From CAG-877 sp045125935 (GTDB taxonomy: Bacteria > Bacillota_I > Bacilli_A > RF39 > UBA660): 64,000 bases of DNA. The notes under the pieces were generated by a model. It worked only from the letters and a program-made list of their open reading frames with translations, searched no databases and was not told where the DNA came from. A program made the translations under genes and the position numbers. Location: the NCBI GenBank assembly GCA_045125935.1, contig JBGVNW010000068.1, positions 296,294 to 360,293 of the forward strand, in the 5' to 3' direction. The number at the start of each line of letters is the position of its first letter. Positions within the stretch are counted from its first letter, which is position 1. This document shows, piece after piece, positions 8,254-16,358 of this stretch.

Positions 8254-10209
8254 TCATTCTTTAATGCCTTCGTTTATTCTATCCTTTTTTGATAGCAAAC
8301 GCTCATAAAGTTCATCTGTCCACAATTGAATACCTACTCGTTTTTTAAATAAATTACCACATTTTTTAGTATTTCTACCATTAGATGAAAGTTCAGGTCC
8401 TATTATTATATAAGCAGGTGCCTTAACATGTTTCTTAATTAAATCATACCACTCGAAAAATGTAATATCCGCCATATCATCTATAACATCTTGCGAAACG
8501 CCATTTTCAGAACTATCAATCCAATGTTCATAGTTTTTACCAAAAGGAGGGCAGACAATACAAACCTTATCAGTTTCAATAACTGATTCAAGCATATCCC
8601 TTTGTTGCCAACCATACCAGTCACAAAAAGACTTATTAATATCATATGCTTCAATACCCGAAATTTTGCTCATATAATCGCCAGAATCGTTCTTTTTTAT
8701 CCATCTAATATATCCCTCCACAATGCCGCCAAAACCCGCCATAGGAGCGTATATACCGTTATATTTAGATAAATCAATATCACTCTCATCAAATATTTTC
8801 ATACAGTCTGTTGGTGATATTGCAGTTACTTTACTCGCTATTTTAGCAATAGTGAATCTTGCCAATATTAATTCTAATAAACTATTATCACTACTTATTA
8901 TTTTATTATTATCAATCACACAACTGTTTATAGCATCCAAATGTCGTTTTACAAAAGAATAATCTTTATTTTCACATATGCATTTATCAAGAGTTTTAAA
9001 CATATTCTTGACCGCCTTCACTATACATCTCTCATCATTCCAAGCATTATATGGCGATTGCTGTCCAGGAACATAACATTTCCAAATAGGATGATTTGCC
9101 GTCCATTTATTATTACCAGGAAAAGGGTTATTTAAACACCATTCCACCAATTGAGATTCGGTTATTTTATATTTCGGTTTGATAGCAAATACATTATTAG
9201 ACACCAATTGTTCTAAACAGATGTAAAAATCACAACTAAAAATTTCTAAATAGTTTAATCCATTTTCTTTTGCTATATTACGCTTTTTAACATCATGTTC
9301 TGTCCAAACATATATTGCATTTTTATAAAATTTACTCTTTTCAGATTTAGATTTCCACTTATTTAAAATTTCAATATCATCTGTATTTTTGCTATCAAAA
9401 GGATGTTGTCCATGTGTCCAATTACCTTGCACTTCGATATAGTAATTGCTGTCAGGAAAATAAAAATCACAAGAAAAAGGATATTCATCAGAACGATATT
9501 GCGATATATAATTTATACTATTTTCTATAAAATATTTCTCTAATTCTTTTTCTATTTTAGATTTATTAAATGAGCGATTGTCTTTCTTTGTTTTATACTG
9601 CTTATTTTGAATATTCAATTGTTGAGCAGATATAAATTCTTTAAACTGTTGTGTTTTTGTAAAAGAATTAACGCCATATCTACTATAAGTAGTTTCTCTT
9701 ATTTTATTAATTGATTCATCCGAAAAATATTTACCATCATTTTTTAATAATCTTGTTTGTTTAGATTTTTCGGTTATTTTTCTTATTTCTTCATCTGATC
9801 GTTTTGATAAAGTATCTATTAACTTTTCTTTATTATTATAATTTTTATCCCCATATAAAAGTTCTTTTGTATCAAACATTTTTTGTTTAATACTTTCATC
9901 ATGCATAGCACAATTACCAGAACAATATGTATTATATCCCCATTGACCCTTTCTTGTTTCAAAACTTACAGGATTTCCACAAATTTTACATTTAGGTATA
10001 ATATAAATATCTGTCAAAAAATGCCAAAGTTTTTGTTTAAATGGTAATTCATCTATATCTTCTGGAAATTTAATTTTTAAGTATTCATTATAAAAGGAAG
10101 GATAATGTTTTCTAAATCCACCTTCTTTTTTTAAATTTCCAGATTTATCTATACCAGAATTTAAATAGGTAAATAAATCTATTTTATTTGAAAAATTTTG
10201 ATATTCCAT
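8254..10209 (-). CDS. Zinc-finger / PD-(D/E)XK-type nuclease / DNA methyltransferase fusion
   Basis: 651 residues in three parts. (1) About residues 1-105: a helical module with a Cys4 zinc finger (CKICG near 73, YCSGNC near 95), shared with the gene at 26183. (2) About 215-345: a nuclease-like segment containing CDFYFPDSNYYIEVQGNWTH, the D...E-x-Q/N-G-x-W-x-H pattern of VSR-like or EDxHD-type homing endonucleases. (3) About 450-640: an amino-methyltransferase-like domain with a SAM-site segment (YAPMAGFGGIVEGY near 485) and motif IV CPPF near 555. It has an early-type promoter, unlike its neighbours, and lies between the capsid gene and the baseplate operon, which suggests a mobile insertion. 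It may be a homing endonuclease with a protective methylase or a type IIG-like enzyme; specificity unknown. Confidence 0.75.
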   Translation of the reverse strand: MEYQNFSNKIDLFTYLNSGIDKSGNLKKEGGFRKHYPSFYNEYLKIKFPEDIDELPFKQKLWHFLTDIYIIPKCKICGNPVSFETRKGQWGYNTYCSGNCAMHDESIKQKMFDTKELLYGDKNYNNKEKLIDTLSKRSDEEIRKITEKSKQTRLLKNDGKYFSDESINKIRETTYSRYGVNSFTKTQQFKEFISAQQLNIQNKQYKTKKDNRSFNKSKIEKELEKYFIENSINYISQYRSDEYPFSCDFYFPDSNYYIEVQGNWTHGQHPFDSKNTDDIEILNKWKSKSEKSKFYKNAIYVWTEHDVKKRNIAKENGLNYLEIFSCDFYICLEQLVSNNVFAIKPKYKITESQLVEWCLNNPFPGNNKWTANHPIWKCYVPGQQSPYNAWNDERCIVKAVKNMFKTLDKCICENKDYSFVKRHLDAINSCVIDNNKIISSDNSLLELILARFTIAKIASKVTAISPTDCMKIFDESDIDLSKYNGIYAPMAGFGGIVEGYIRWIKKNDSGDYMSKISGIEAYDINKSFCDWYGWQQRDMLESVIETDKVCIVCPPFGKNYEHWIDSSENGVSQDVIDDMADITFFEWYDLIKKHVKAPAYIIIGPELSSNGRNTKKCGNLFKKRVGIQLWTDELYERLLSKKDRINEGIKE

Positions 10210-10214
10210 ATATG

Positions 10215-10227
10215 TAAATATAACAAA
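10215..10227 (-). promoter_or_regulatory. Early-type promoter motif (TTTGTTATATTTA)
   Basis: Reverse strand TTTGTTATATTTA just upstream of the nuclease-methyltransferase ATG (10209), overlapping the T-run of the capsid terminator. The start codon is only 6 bases beyond the motif, so the leader would be almost absent. Confidence 0.5.
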
Positions 10228-10252
10228 AAAAGAGGACTTTTAAGTCCTCTTT
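10225..10252 (-). terminator. Intrinsic terminator after the capsid gene
   Basis: On the minus strand AAAGAGGACTT / AAGTCCTCTTT folds as a hairpin followed by a T-run that becomes the start of the next promoter motif. Confidence 0.85.
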
Positions 10253-10282
10253 AATTTATATTAATTCAATTTAAATCATTGA

Positions 10283-11965
10283 TTAATAAAGACTAACACC
10301 TTCACCAAGTGCAATGTCGAAGCAGTAGAAATAAAGTTGTGGGTGGTGTCCTGCCTTAACAAGAGCATAACGAGATGTAAGACTTGTTACAGGAGCACCT
10401 TCAAGACCTTCTACTGGATAAGTCAATTTATCAGCCATCAAGTAAGGCATGAATACAAGACCAGGTTCGTTATCTTTACCCTTTCTACCAACAACGATTC
10501 TAGTGTCTGACCAAGGAAGGTTAGGATCTACATAGATAGATACACCAGAAACAGCACCTACTGGATAAAGTGAACCAGCAGTTTGGTTGATAGTATTAGA
10601 AAGAGGATATGCTACGAAACCAGCACAATCTTGAAGTGCAGTAGCGATAGCAGCAGAACATACAGCGTATGTACCAGCACCTCTACGACCTCTTTGTGCG
10701 ATAAGGTTAGATGCAGCAAGAACTTTGCTCATAATTCTTCTTTGGATAGTACCAAGAGTTTCAGCACCACCACCTACGAATGAAGTGATATAACCAGCCT
10801 TTGCAGCAGCTTTAGGATCTACTGTGAAGTAAGTGTTAAGATTGATACCTTCAAAAGCAAGAGCTTCATTGTAGTTTTGAAGACCAAGAGCGTAAATTTC
10901 GTTAAGGATTTCACGGTTGATGTGTTGAGTAAGTTCATTTACAAGTTCAGCTTCAACTTGTGCAAGAGCATCAATACCGTAAGCCTTAAGGTCTTGGATT
11001 TGTTCACGAGTGATAGCACCCTTAACCTTGATAGTCTTAGCTTCAACCTTTTCAGTGAATACGTTAAGTGACATCAAGTTAGCAGGAGTAGATTCACCTT
11101 CAGCACGGTCATAAGCCTTTGCAGACATAGGATCGCCATTCTTGAAACCAGCACCTGTGAAACCAGGAATGAAATCTTCAAGAGCCTTAACAGTATCAAT
11201 ATCAATTACATCGTAACCAGCAACTTGAGCAGCATTTTCACCCATAAGAGCTTCTACAAGAGTGATACCTGCACCTTCTCCACCGTTAATTATTGAGTTA
11301 GTAAGAACTGATTGTTCTTTAACTTGGAAGATAGGACGACCATCAATACGACCAAGAGCAACGAAAGTAAGTTCAAAGTTGTTACCAATCTTGATAGGTT
11401 CCATACCAGGATAGAACGCTTCACGAAGTTCTTGATAAAGTTTTGCGTGATTCATTGCACTATCATCAGAATCATCACTCTTAGAAAGAGTAAGCTTCAC
11501 CATAAGAGGAGCAGTCTTTGATTCATAATCACCTTCAAAACGAGGACGAAGATTAGTCTTACCACCTTCATAAACATAGTCCATATATTGGAGAATACCA
11601 AGAGGGCCATTCATAGGAACTACAGGAACAAGGTCAAGTGCAATTGTTTGTGCAGCAACTTGAACTGCAAGAGGAAGAAGTGAGAAAGGATTATCACCAG
11701 AACCCTTAACACCATCATAACCATTGTTAGGATTTGCACCAGGGAAATAAGCCTGACCCATACCACCAACATTCATGTTAGGATTCATATGAACATAACC
11801 CATTGCAGATTCGTTGATGTTATTCTTTTCAGCGAGTGTATGATAAGCACAATATTTGCTCATCCATGTCAACTTACTTCTGTCCTGAATTCCAGTTGAC
11901 TCAGTAATAAAGCCTGACCAAGTTTTAAGAGTCTCAGCTTCGTTCAAAATTACATTGTTAAACAT
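10283..11965 (-). CDS. gp23: Major capsid protein, gp23-like
   Basis: 560 residues. The stretch AAQTIALDLVPVVPMNGPLG (about 109-128) is the hallmark of T4-like capsid proteins, followed by the long HK97-fold body with ITREQIQDLKAYGIDALAQV in the middle. Length is close to T4 gp23 (521). A plausible maturation site is INE52|S: as in T4, the roughly 50-65 residue N-terminal piece is helical and the residues after the site are Gly/Asn-rich. The coding sequence is visibly richer in G and C, and in a narrow codon set, than its neighbours, consistent with very high expression. Two late-type boxes lie upstream with a leader of about 90-150 bases, and a strong terminator follows. Confidence 0.93.
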   Translation of the reverse strand: MFNNVILNEAETLKTWSGFITESTGIQDRSKLTWMSKYCAYHTLAEKNNINESAMGYVHMNPNMNVGGMGQAYFPGANPNNGYDGVKGSGDNPFSLLPLAVQVAAQTIALDLVPVVPMNGPLGILQYMDYVYEGGKTNLRPRFEGDYESKTAPLMVKLTLSKSDDSDDSAMNHAKLYQELREAFYPGMEPIKIGNNFELTFVALGRIDGRPIFQVKEQSVLTNSIINGGEGAGITLVEALMGENAAQVAGYDVIDIDTVKALEDFIPGFTGAGFKNGDPMSAKAYDRAEGESTPANLMSLNVFTEKVEAKTIKVKGAITREQIQDLKAYGIDALAQVEAELVNELTQHINREILNEIYALGLQNYNEALAFEGINLNTYFTVDPKAAAKAGYITSFVGGGAETLGTIQRRIMSKVLAASNLIAQRGRRGAGTYAVCSAAIATALQDCAGFVAYPLSNTINQTAGSLYPVGAVSGVSIYVDPNLPWSDTRIVVGRKGKDNEPGLVFMPYLMADKLTYPVEGLEGAPVTSLTSRYALVKAGHHPQLYFYCFDIALGEGVSLY

Positions 11966-12039
11966 ATTAAATTTAATTTTTTGTGTATTTTTTTATATTG
12001 AATCAACCAAAGTTCTTTGCTTCTATTAACTTTAGTAAA

Positions 12040-12058
12040 TTTTTATATTATATTTATG
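12040..12058 (-). promoter_or_regulatory. Late-type promoter, proximal box for capsid gene
   Basis: Reverse strand CATAAATATAATATAAAAA, about 86 bases before the capsid ATG, giving a longer leader than other late genes. Confidence 0.6.
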
Positions 12059-12077
12059 AAAATTATTTTTCAATTTT

Positions 12078-12115
12078 TTTGTTCTGTAGTGTGGGTTTTA
12101 AAAATCACACTACAG
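12078..12115. other. Strong stem-loop between two late boxes in the capsid leader
   Basis: CTGTAGTGTG pairs perfectly with CACACTACAG across a loop of about a dozen bases. On the minus strand it is followed by an A-rich stretch rather than a T-run, so it is not a standard intrinsic terminator in that direction. It would form only in transcripts started at the distal box. Confidence 0.6.
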
Positions 12116-12126
12116 ATATATTTATG
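12108..12126 (-). promoter_or_regulatory. Late-type promoter, distal box upstream of capsid gene
   Basis: Reverse strand CATAAATATATCTGTAGTG. The core box is intact but its downstream block overlaps the stem-loop instead of the usual TATATA run. Confidence 0.4.
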
Positions 12127-12144
12127 CAAAATGAGATTTAAAAA

Positions 12145-14145
12145 TTAGAATCTACGCATATTACGCTTAATTCTTTCTGCCATCATCTTATAAGAATCTG
12201 TTGCAAGAACACTTTCATTCAATTCCTTATTTTCATTTTGAATAACATTCTCTTCAAGTTTTACAGATTCCATTCTCTTTTCTCTCAAATCACGAGTGTT
12301 CCAGAAATAAACTGCACTTGCTTCTTCTTTGATGATAAACATCTTTGATTCTGCAAGAATTTCTTTCTTTCTTTCATCCGACAGCTTCATCCAACTTTCT
12401 TGAAGTCTTGCAGGAATATAGTTAATAAGATTGAAATCTGTTGAATTAATTCTTGTTCTTGATTCTTCTAATGCTGCAAATTCTCTTTCTTTTGCTTCAG
12501 CATAATTAGTCTTAACTGTAGAAATCAACGAATCAAGTTTTGAACCAAGTTCATTTTGATATTTTTTAGCATCAAATTTATTTTCAGACTTGCTTTCAGT
12601 TACATTTCTTCTAACAGCAGTCTTATTTTCATTAACCTTATTTTCAAACTTACCATTCATAGCTTCAGCAAGATAGTTGCTATAATCAATAAGTTTGTTA
12701 GATTCTTCTACAATATGATTTTGATGTGCGATCATCTTATTCATATTTTCTGCAAGATAATCTTGATGTGCGATTGACTTGTTAGCTTCTTCTGCAAGCA
12801 TATTGCTATAATCAATAGACTTATCAAGCATTTCAGCAACATATTTTTGATAACCGATTGTATCATCGAGATTTTCAGCAAGATAATCTTGGTGATCAAT
12901 CATCTTATCCATGTTTTCAGCGAGATAGTCTTGGTGATCAATCATCTTATCCATGCTTTCTGCGAGATAATCTTGATGTGCGATCATCTTATTCATATTT
13001 TCTGCAAGATAATCTTGATGTGCAACCATCTTATTTGCTTCTTCAGCAATATAGTCTTGATGTGAAATAGAAGTATCAAGTTTTTCAGCAAGATAACTTA
13101 CATACTTTACAAGATTATTATATTTTTCTTCCATTTCCTCTACTTGCTCTGCAACTTTTTCCTCAACAGCATCATCTACAACATCTTCAACTTGATCTGC
13201 AACCATATTTGCTATCATGCTGTTATCAACTTTATCAGCAGAATATTGTTGTGTTGGTCTATTTTTGTTACCAGATACTTTGATATTTGCTAATTCTGTT
13301 TCATAATTGGAAATGGCAGACCTTAAATCGGCAATAACTTCCGACAAATGTTCGCTGTATTTCTGGAAATCAGAATACAGGATATACTGACCATTATTAT
13401 CCATATTTTTATTATTTAGTGTATCTTTATTCTTAACAGATTGAGTTTCTGCACTATTTGATGTTAGTGATCCACCTTCTTGTGCAATTTCAGGTGACAA
13501 TTCTGTATTTGTCTCCATTATCTCATAAACATCAACATTATCATATTCACCTATTTTTTTATAATTTTCATTCATATATTGATAGCTTTCGTTGAGTTTT
13601 TTGAGAACTTCTCTACTTTCGTCAGATATAGGATTAACTTCAACACCTTCATTTACTCTTGTAAGAACAGCATTAGCAAAACCAGGTTCTGCAACCAAGT
13701 CGTATGTAAATAATTGTTGCAATCTTACTCTACCAGATTCATCAACAGTACCTGCTGCACGAGAACTAATATGCAAAGGAATACCATCCTTAACTAATGC
13801 TCTTGCGTCCATACCTCTACTTGTGTGCAACAACTTGATTCTTCCTACAATCGCATTTTGTTGTTCATCAAATTTAAGACTTTCAACCACATGAGATGCA
13901 TTTGCTAAAGAAGTTTCGAAATTGTGGGGATGATCCAATTCTCCCAATAAAGATCTTGATGCGATAGCACCCTGTAGATTCGCAACATGTGGAAGAAAAT
14001 CGGCAGATTCATATATTCTACCATTACGATTTTTTTGATTAAATGTAGTAAATACACCTTCCAATACAATTGAATCATCCTCTTCTGTGTGTTGTGAAAG
14101 ATTTGCATCACATCTCTCAACAATCAAAAGTTTCTTTTGTTTCAT
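12145..14145 (-). CDS. gp21: Prohead protease (gp21-like) fused to a scaffold-like repeat domain
   Basis: 666 residues. Residues about 1-170 form a T4 gp21/S78-type prohead protease: FNQKNRNGRIY (35-45), GELDHP (68-73), SHVV with H85, and IPLHISSRAAG (122-132) with the probable nucleophile at S127 or S128. The remainder looks like a scaffold: acidic, helical, with eleven exact-length 14-residue repeats at residues 348-501 (consensus HQDYLAENMNKMIA). Each repeat carries an [L/I/V]-x-E tripeptide like the T4 cleavage consensus. LNE|S also occurs near residue 190 and about 25 residues from the C-terminus. T4 makes protease and scaffold (gp21, gp22) separately; here they are one chain between portal and capsid genes. 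Confidence 0.88.
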   Translation of the reverse strand: MKQKKLLIVERCDANLSQHTEEDDSIVLEGVFTTFNQKNRNGRIYESADFLPHVANLQGAIASRSLLGELDHPHNFETSLANASHVVESLKFDEQQNAIVGRIKLLHTSRGMDARALVKDGIPLHISSRAAGTVDESGRVRLQQLFTYDLVAEPGFANAVLTRVNEGVEVNPISDESREVLKKLNESYQYMNENYKKIGEYDNVDVYEIMETNTELSPEIAQEGGSLTSNSAETQSVKNKDTLNNKNMDNNGQYILYSDFQKYSEHLSEVIADLRSAISNYETELANIKVSGNKNRPTQQYSADKVDNSMIANMVADQVEDVVDDAVEEKVAEQVEEMEEKYNNLVKYVSYLAEKLDTSISHQDYIAEEANKMVAHQDYLAENMNKMIAHQDYLAESMDKMIDHQDYLAENMDKMIDHQDYLAENLDDTIGYQKYVAEMLDKSIDYSNMLAEEANKSIAHQDYLAENMNKMIAHQNHIVEESNKLIDYSNYLAEAMNGKFENKVNENKTAVRRNVTESKSENKFDAKKYQNELGSKLDSLISTVKTNYAEAKEREFAALEESRTRINSTDFNLINYIPARLQESWMKLSDERKKEILAESKMFIIKEEASAVYFWNTRDLREKRMESVKLEENVIQNENKELNESVLATDSYKMMAERIKRNMRRF
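12643..13104 (-). repeat. Eleven tandem 42-bp coding repeats (14 residues each) in the scaffold domain
   Basis: 462 bases, exactly 11 x 42. The units encode variants of [HY]-Q-D-Y-[LI]-A-E-x-[ML]-[ND]-K-M-I-[AD]. DNA identity is highest in the central units and decays at both ends, the usual sign of expansion by unequal exchange. Confidence 0.92.
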
Positions 14146-14161
14146 CTGTGTATAATATATT

Positions 14162-14180
14162 TATATATAGTATATTTATG
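14162..14180 (-). promoter_or_regulatory. Late-type promoter (CATAAATA box)
   Basis: Reverse strand CATAAATATACTATATATA, 28 bases before the protease-scaffold ATG at 14145. Confidence 0.65.
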
Positions 14181-14212
14181 TAAATAAAAATTTAAGATTT
14201 AAAATTTCTTAA

Positions 14213-15922
14213 TTATAAACCAGCAAGAGGTCCTCCGCCATTGTCATCGCCCTCATCGTCATCTTTCTTCTTTGGTTTCTTTGCTTTAAATTCATCTTTA
14301 GGTGCCCCATCCAATATTTTTGCAATATCTTCTTGTTTATATCCTTCATCTCTCAATTTCTTTTCATCCTTATATCTTTGGTTGAGTTTCAAATCTTCAT
14401 CACTCATACCAAAATACTTACGAACAATAAAATCAAAATCGAAATATGGAATTTCATTTCCTTCAGCATCTCTTTCGACCATTGTAGACATTATAGATGA
14501 AATAAAGTCTGATTGTTTTTGTAATAATTCAATTTCCTTGTTTTGTTCAAAAACAGAATCTTTATAATAATCAAGACCCATGTTAACGCGGAAATTCATA
14601 TCTGTTTGTATTTCTGGATGTTTCAAACACATTTGTATATACAATGGTTTGATGAGTATTTCCTGAAATACAGATCGAAGTCTTGTAATAAATTTAGAAA
14701 AACGAATTTCTTCACGAGCAATACCATCTGCTGTCATTGTAAAAATACCTTCGCCTTGTTCCTTTTCAAATCTTGAAGCAGGAATCTTTGATGCTTGTCT
14801 TAATTTATCTCTGAAATATTTTAATGTTTCTGTGTCTGATATTTCAGGACCGTCATTTCCTATATTTTGAATCTGTGGAGTTTCACCACCTTCTGAAGCC
14901 ATAAAAATGTCTTTATAGAATTGAAGCATGGGACGACCGTTAGTATGTATTTCACCAGAATCCCAGTCAAAATCAACAATCTCTTTATAAGAGTTCATTG
15001 CTTGAGCTAGTGTTTGGCGACCTCTAACCGACTGCACACTACCAACAGGTATAATATATTGAGTTTTATAAGATGCATTGGTTACAGCCCAAATGATACG
15101 AGTTGCTTCCATTGTTCTCAATATATTAAATGATCTGATAAGTCTTTCAACATAAGAAATTCTTGATGTCATATCAGATTTAGAATATGATATATATATA
15201 ATCTGTGAATCATAAAGAATTCTATCTTGTGTTAATTGACCACCAGCACCTTGTCTTTGATTCACAAACCATATTTTTTCATTAGTTTGTGGATCCAAAC
15301 CAGGTGTTAATGACGCTGGGTCTATTTCAACAAAACCAATAATTTCTGTTTGTTGTTCATTATATACAATTTCAAACGCCAAAAAACCATCAATAAGCCA
15401 CTTACGGAAATAATCAGATGCCTGAATAGCATCATAAAAACCAAAATAATTATAAAGTTTATTATATTCTGCACTAAGTTCATCTAATATAGTTTGATCT
15501 ACTTTATAATTTAATTTTATATTTGCAAATTTATTTCCATCATCGAAAACTATAGATTCTTCACAAATTATATCTAATATTTCCTCAATTTCATCTTGTA
15601 ATGCAAATTTTCTAATTTGCTCTTTCTTTTTTTGATAGCTTTCTTCAGCGACACCAAAATAACCTTTACCCAAACTCGGATCTGTAGATGACATTCTAGC
15701 GAATAAAACTTGAACATTTTCATCATTTATTGTTCCAATTTGGGTAGTATTTGTATTACCAGTAGAAATATTTTGTTGAGCCAACATCAAATCAACAGAA
15801 CGAACATTTTTGATCACATCATCTTTATAGTTCATTCCGAAACTTGATAATCTTCTCAACGCCCTAGTAACAGGATTTGGATTATTTGAATAACTTCTAC
15901 TATTTCCAGTAAAACCAGCCAT
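14213..15922 (-). CDS. gp20: Portal protein, gp20-like
   Basis: 569 residues, close to T4 gp20 (524). Recognisable portal features: GFVEIDPASLTPGLDPQTNE (about 206-225), SYVERLIRSFNILRTMEATR (about 257-276) and ASKIPASRFEKEQGEGIF (about 385-402), followed by a long helical C-terminal region. The C-terminus is a Lys/Asp-rich then Gly-rich tail (KKPKKKDDDEGDDNGGGPL). The portal forms the dodecameric DNA channel at the capsid vertex and nucleates head assembly. Its order before protease-scaffold and capsid matches the T4 head block 20-21-22-23. A late-type box lies 38 bases upstream. Confidence 0.93.
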   Translation of the reverse strand: MAGFTGNSRSYSNNPNPVTRALRRLSSFGMNYKDDVIKNVRSVDLMLAQQNISTGNTNTTQIGTINDENVQVLFARMSSTDPSLGKGYFGVAEESYQKKKEQIRKFALQDEIEEILDIICEESIVFDDGNKFANIKLNYKVDQTILDELSAEYNKLYNYFGFYDAIQASDYFRKWLIDGFLAFEIVYNEQQTEIIGFVEIDPASLTPGLDPQTNEKIWFVNQRQGAGGQLTQDRILYDSQIIYISYSKSDMTSRISYVERLIRSFNILRTMEATRIIWAVTNASYKTQYIIPVGSVQSVRGRQTLAQAMNSYKEIVDFDWDSGEIHTNGRPMLQFYKDIFMASEGGETPQIQNIGNDGPEISDTETLKYFRDKLRQASKIPASRFEKEQGEGIFTMTADGIAREEIRFSKFITRLRSVFQEILIKPLYIQMCLKHPEIQTDMNFRVNMGLDYYKDSVFEQNKEIELLQKQSDFISSIMSTMVERDAEGNEIPYFDFDFIVRKYFGMSDEDLKLNQRYKDEKKLRDEGYKQEDIAKILDGAPKDEFKAKKPKKKDDDEGDDNGGGPLAGL

Positions 15923-15948
15923 ATTTATTTATTTAAAATTAAACAATT

Positions 15949-15967
15949 ATCTATCATTATATTTATG
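15949..15967 (-). promoter_or_regulatory. Late-type promoter (CATAAATA box)
   Basis: Reverse strand CATAAATATAATGATAGAT, 38 bases before the portal ATG. The second block is weaker. Confidence 0.55.
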
Positions 15968-15983
15968 AATATTACATATATAG

Positions 15984-16268
15984 TTAATTTTTATAACCTA
16001 TATATGAAGCAACAGCAGTAGTAAAAATTCTACTTGTTAGAAGATCGTATAAAAGACCCCTTTCAATACCAAGTGCTTTACAAATTGCTTTCCCTATAGA
16101 CGGACCTATTGTCACACCTGTTAATCCTCCAATTAATGAACCTATAACACCTTCATCAATTTCTCCTTTTTTTATCAATTCTGCTATATGTTCTGAAGTA
16201 TTTTCAACCTCTATCATTTGTGATTCATTTAACACAAATTGATCAACTTCTTCTGAAATCTTTTTCAT
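15984..16268 (-). CDS. Small probable head protein with glycine-rich hydrophobic segment
   Basis: 94 residues. The N-terminal part is charged (MKKISEEVDQFVLNESQMIE) and contains LNE15|S, a match to the maturation-type tripeptide seen in other head proteins here. Residues about 40-65 are Gly/Ile-rich (GVIGSLIGGLTGVTIGPSIG), resembling a membrane-active or packing helix, followed by a second hydrophobic stretch ending YIGYKN. It sits alone, with its own late-type box, between portal and sheath genes. It could be a prohead-core protein in the spirit of T4 gp67/gp68 or a small injected protein; neither is shown by homology. Confidence 0.65.
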   Translation of the reverse strand: MKKISEEVDQFVLNESQMIEVENTSEHIAELIKKGEIDEGVIGSLIGGLTGVTIGPSIGKAICKALGIERGLLYDLLTSRIFTTAVASYIGYKN

Positions 16269-16280
16269 TTTTTAAATATA

Positions 16281-16299
16281 TGCATATAAGTTATTTATG
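16281..16299 (-). promoter_or_regulatory. Late-type promoter (CATAAATA box)
   Basis: Reverse strand CATAAATAACTTATATGCA, 24 bases before the ATG at 16268 and directly after the sheath terminator. Confidence 0.65.
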
Positions 16300-16308
16300 A
16301 TAAAAAGT

Positions 16309-16336
16309 AAAGTGGGGATATTATACCCCCACTTTT
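16309..16336 (-). terminator. Hairpin terminator after tail sheath gene
   Basis: On the minus strand AAAGTGGGGGTATAATATCC then CCACTTT forms a G/C-rich stem, followed by ACTTTTTATC. The T-run is shorter than in other terminators of the window. Confidence 0.7.
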
Positions 16337-16358
16337 AAATGTAAAATATATTTTTTTA

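Noticed and set aside
12556..13070. Overlapping plus-strand frames opposite the scaffold repeats
   Set aside because: They are mirror images of the 42-bp repeats in antisense; hydrophobic, repetitive, and without their own promoter or start context.
12643..13104. CRISPR-like array
   Set aside because: Repeats are contiguous without spacers, a multiple of three long, and in frame inside a coding sequence.
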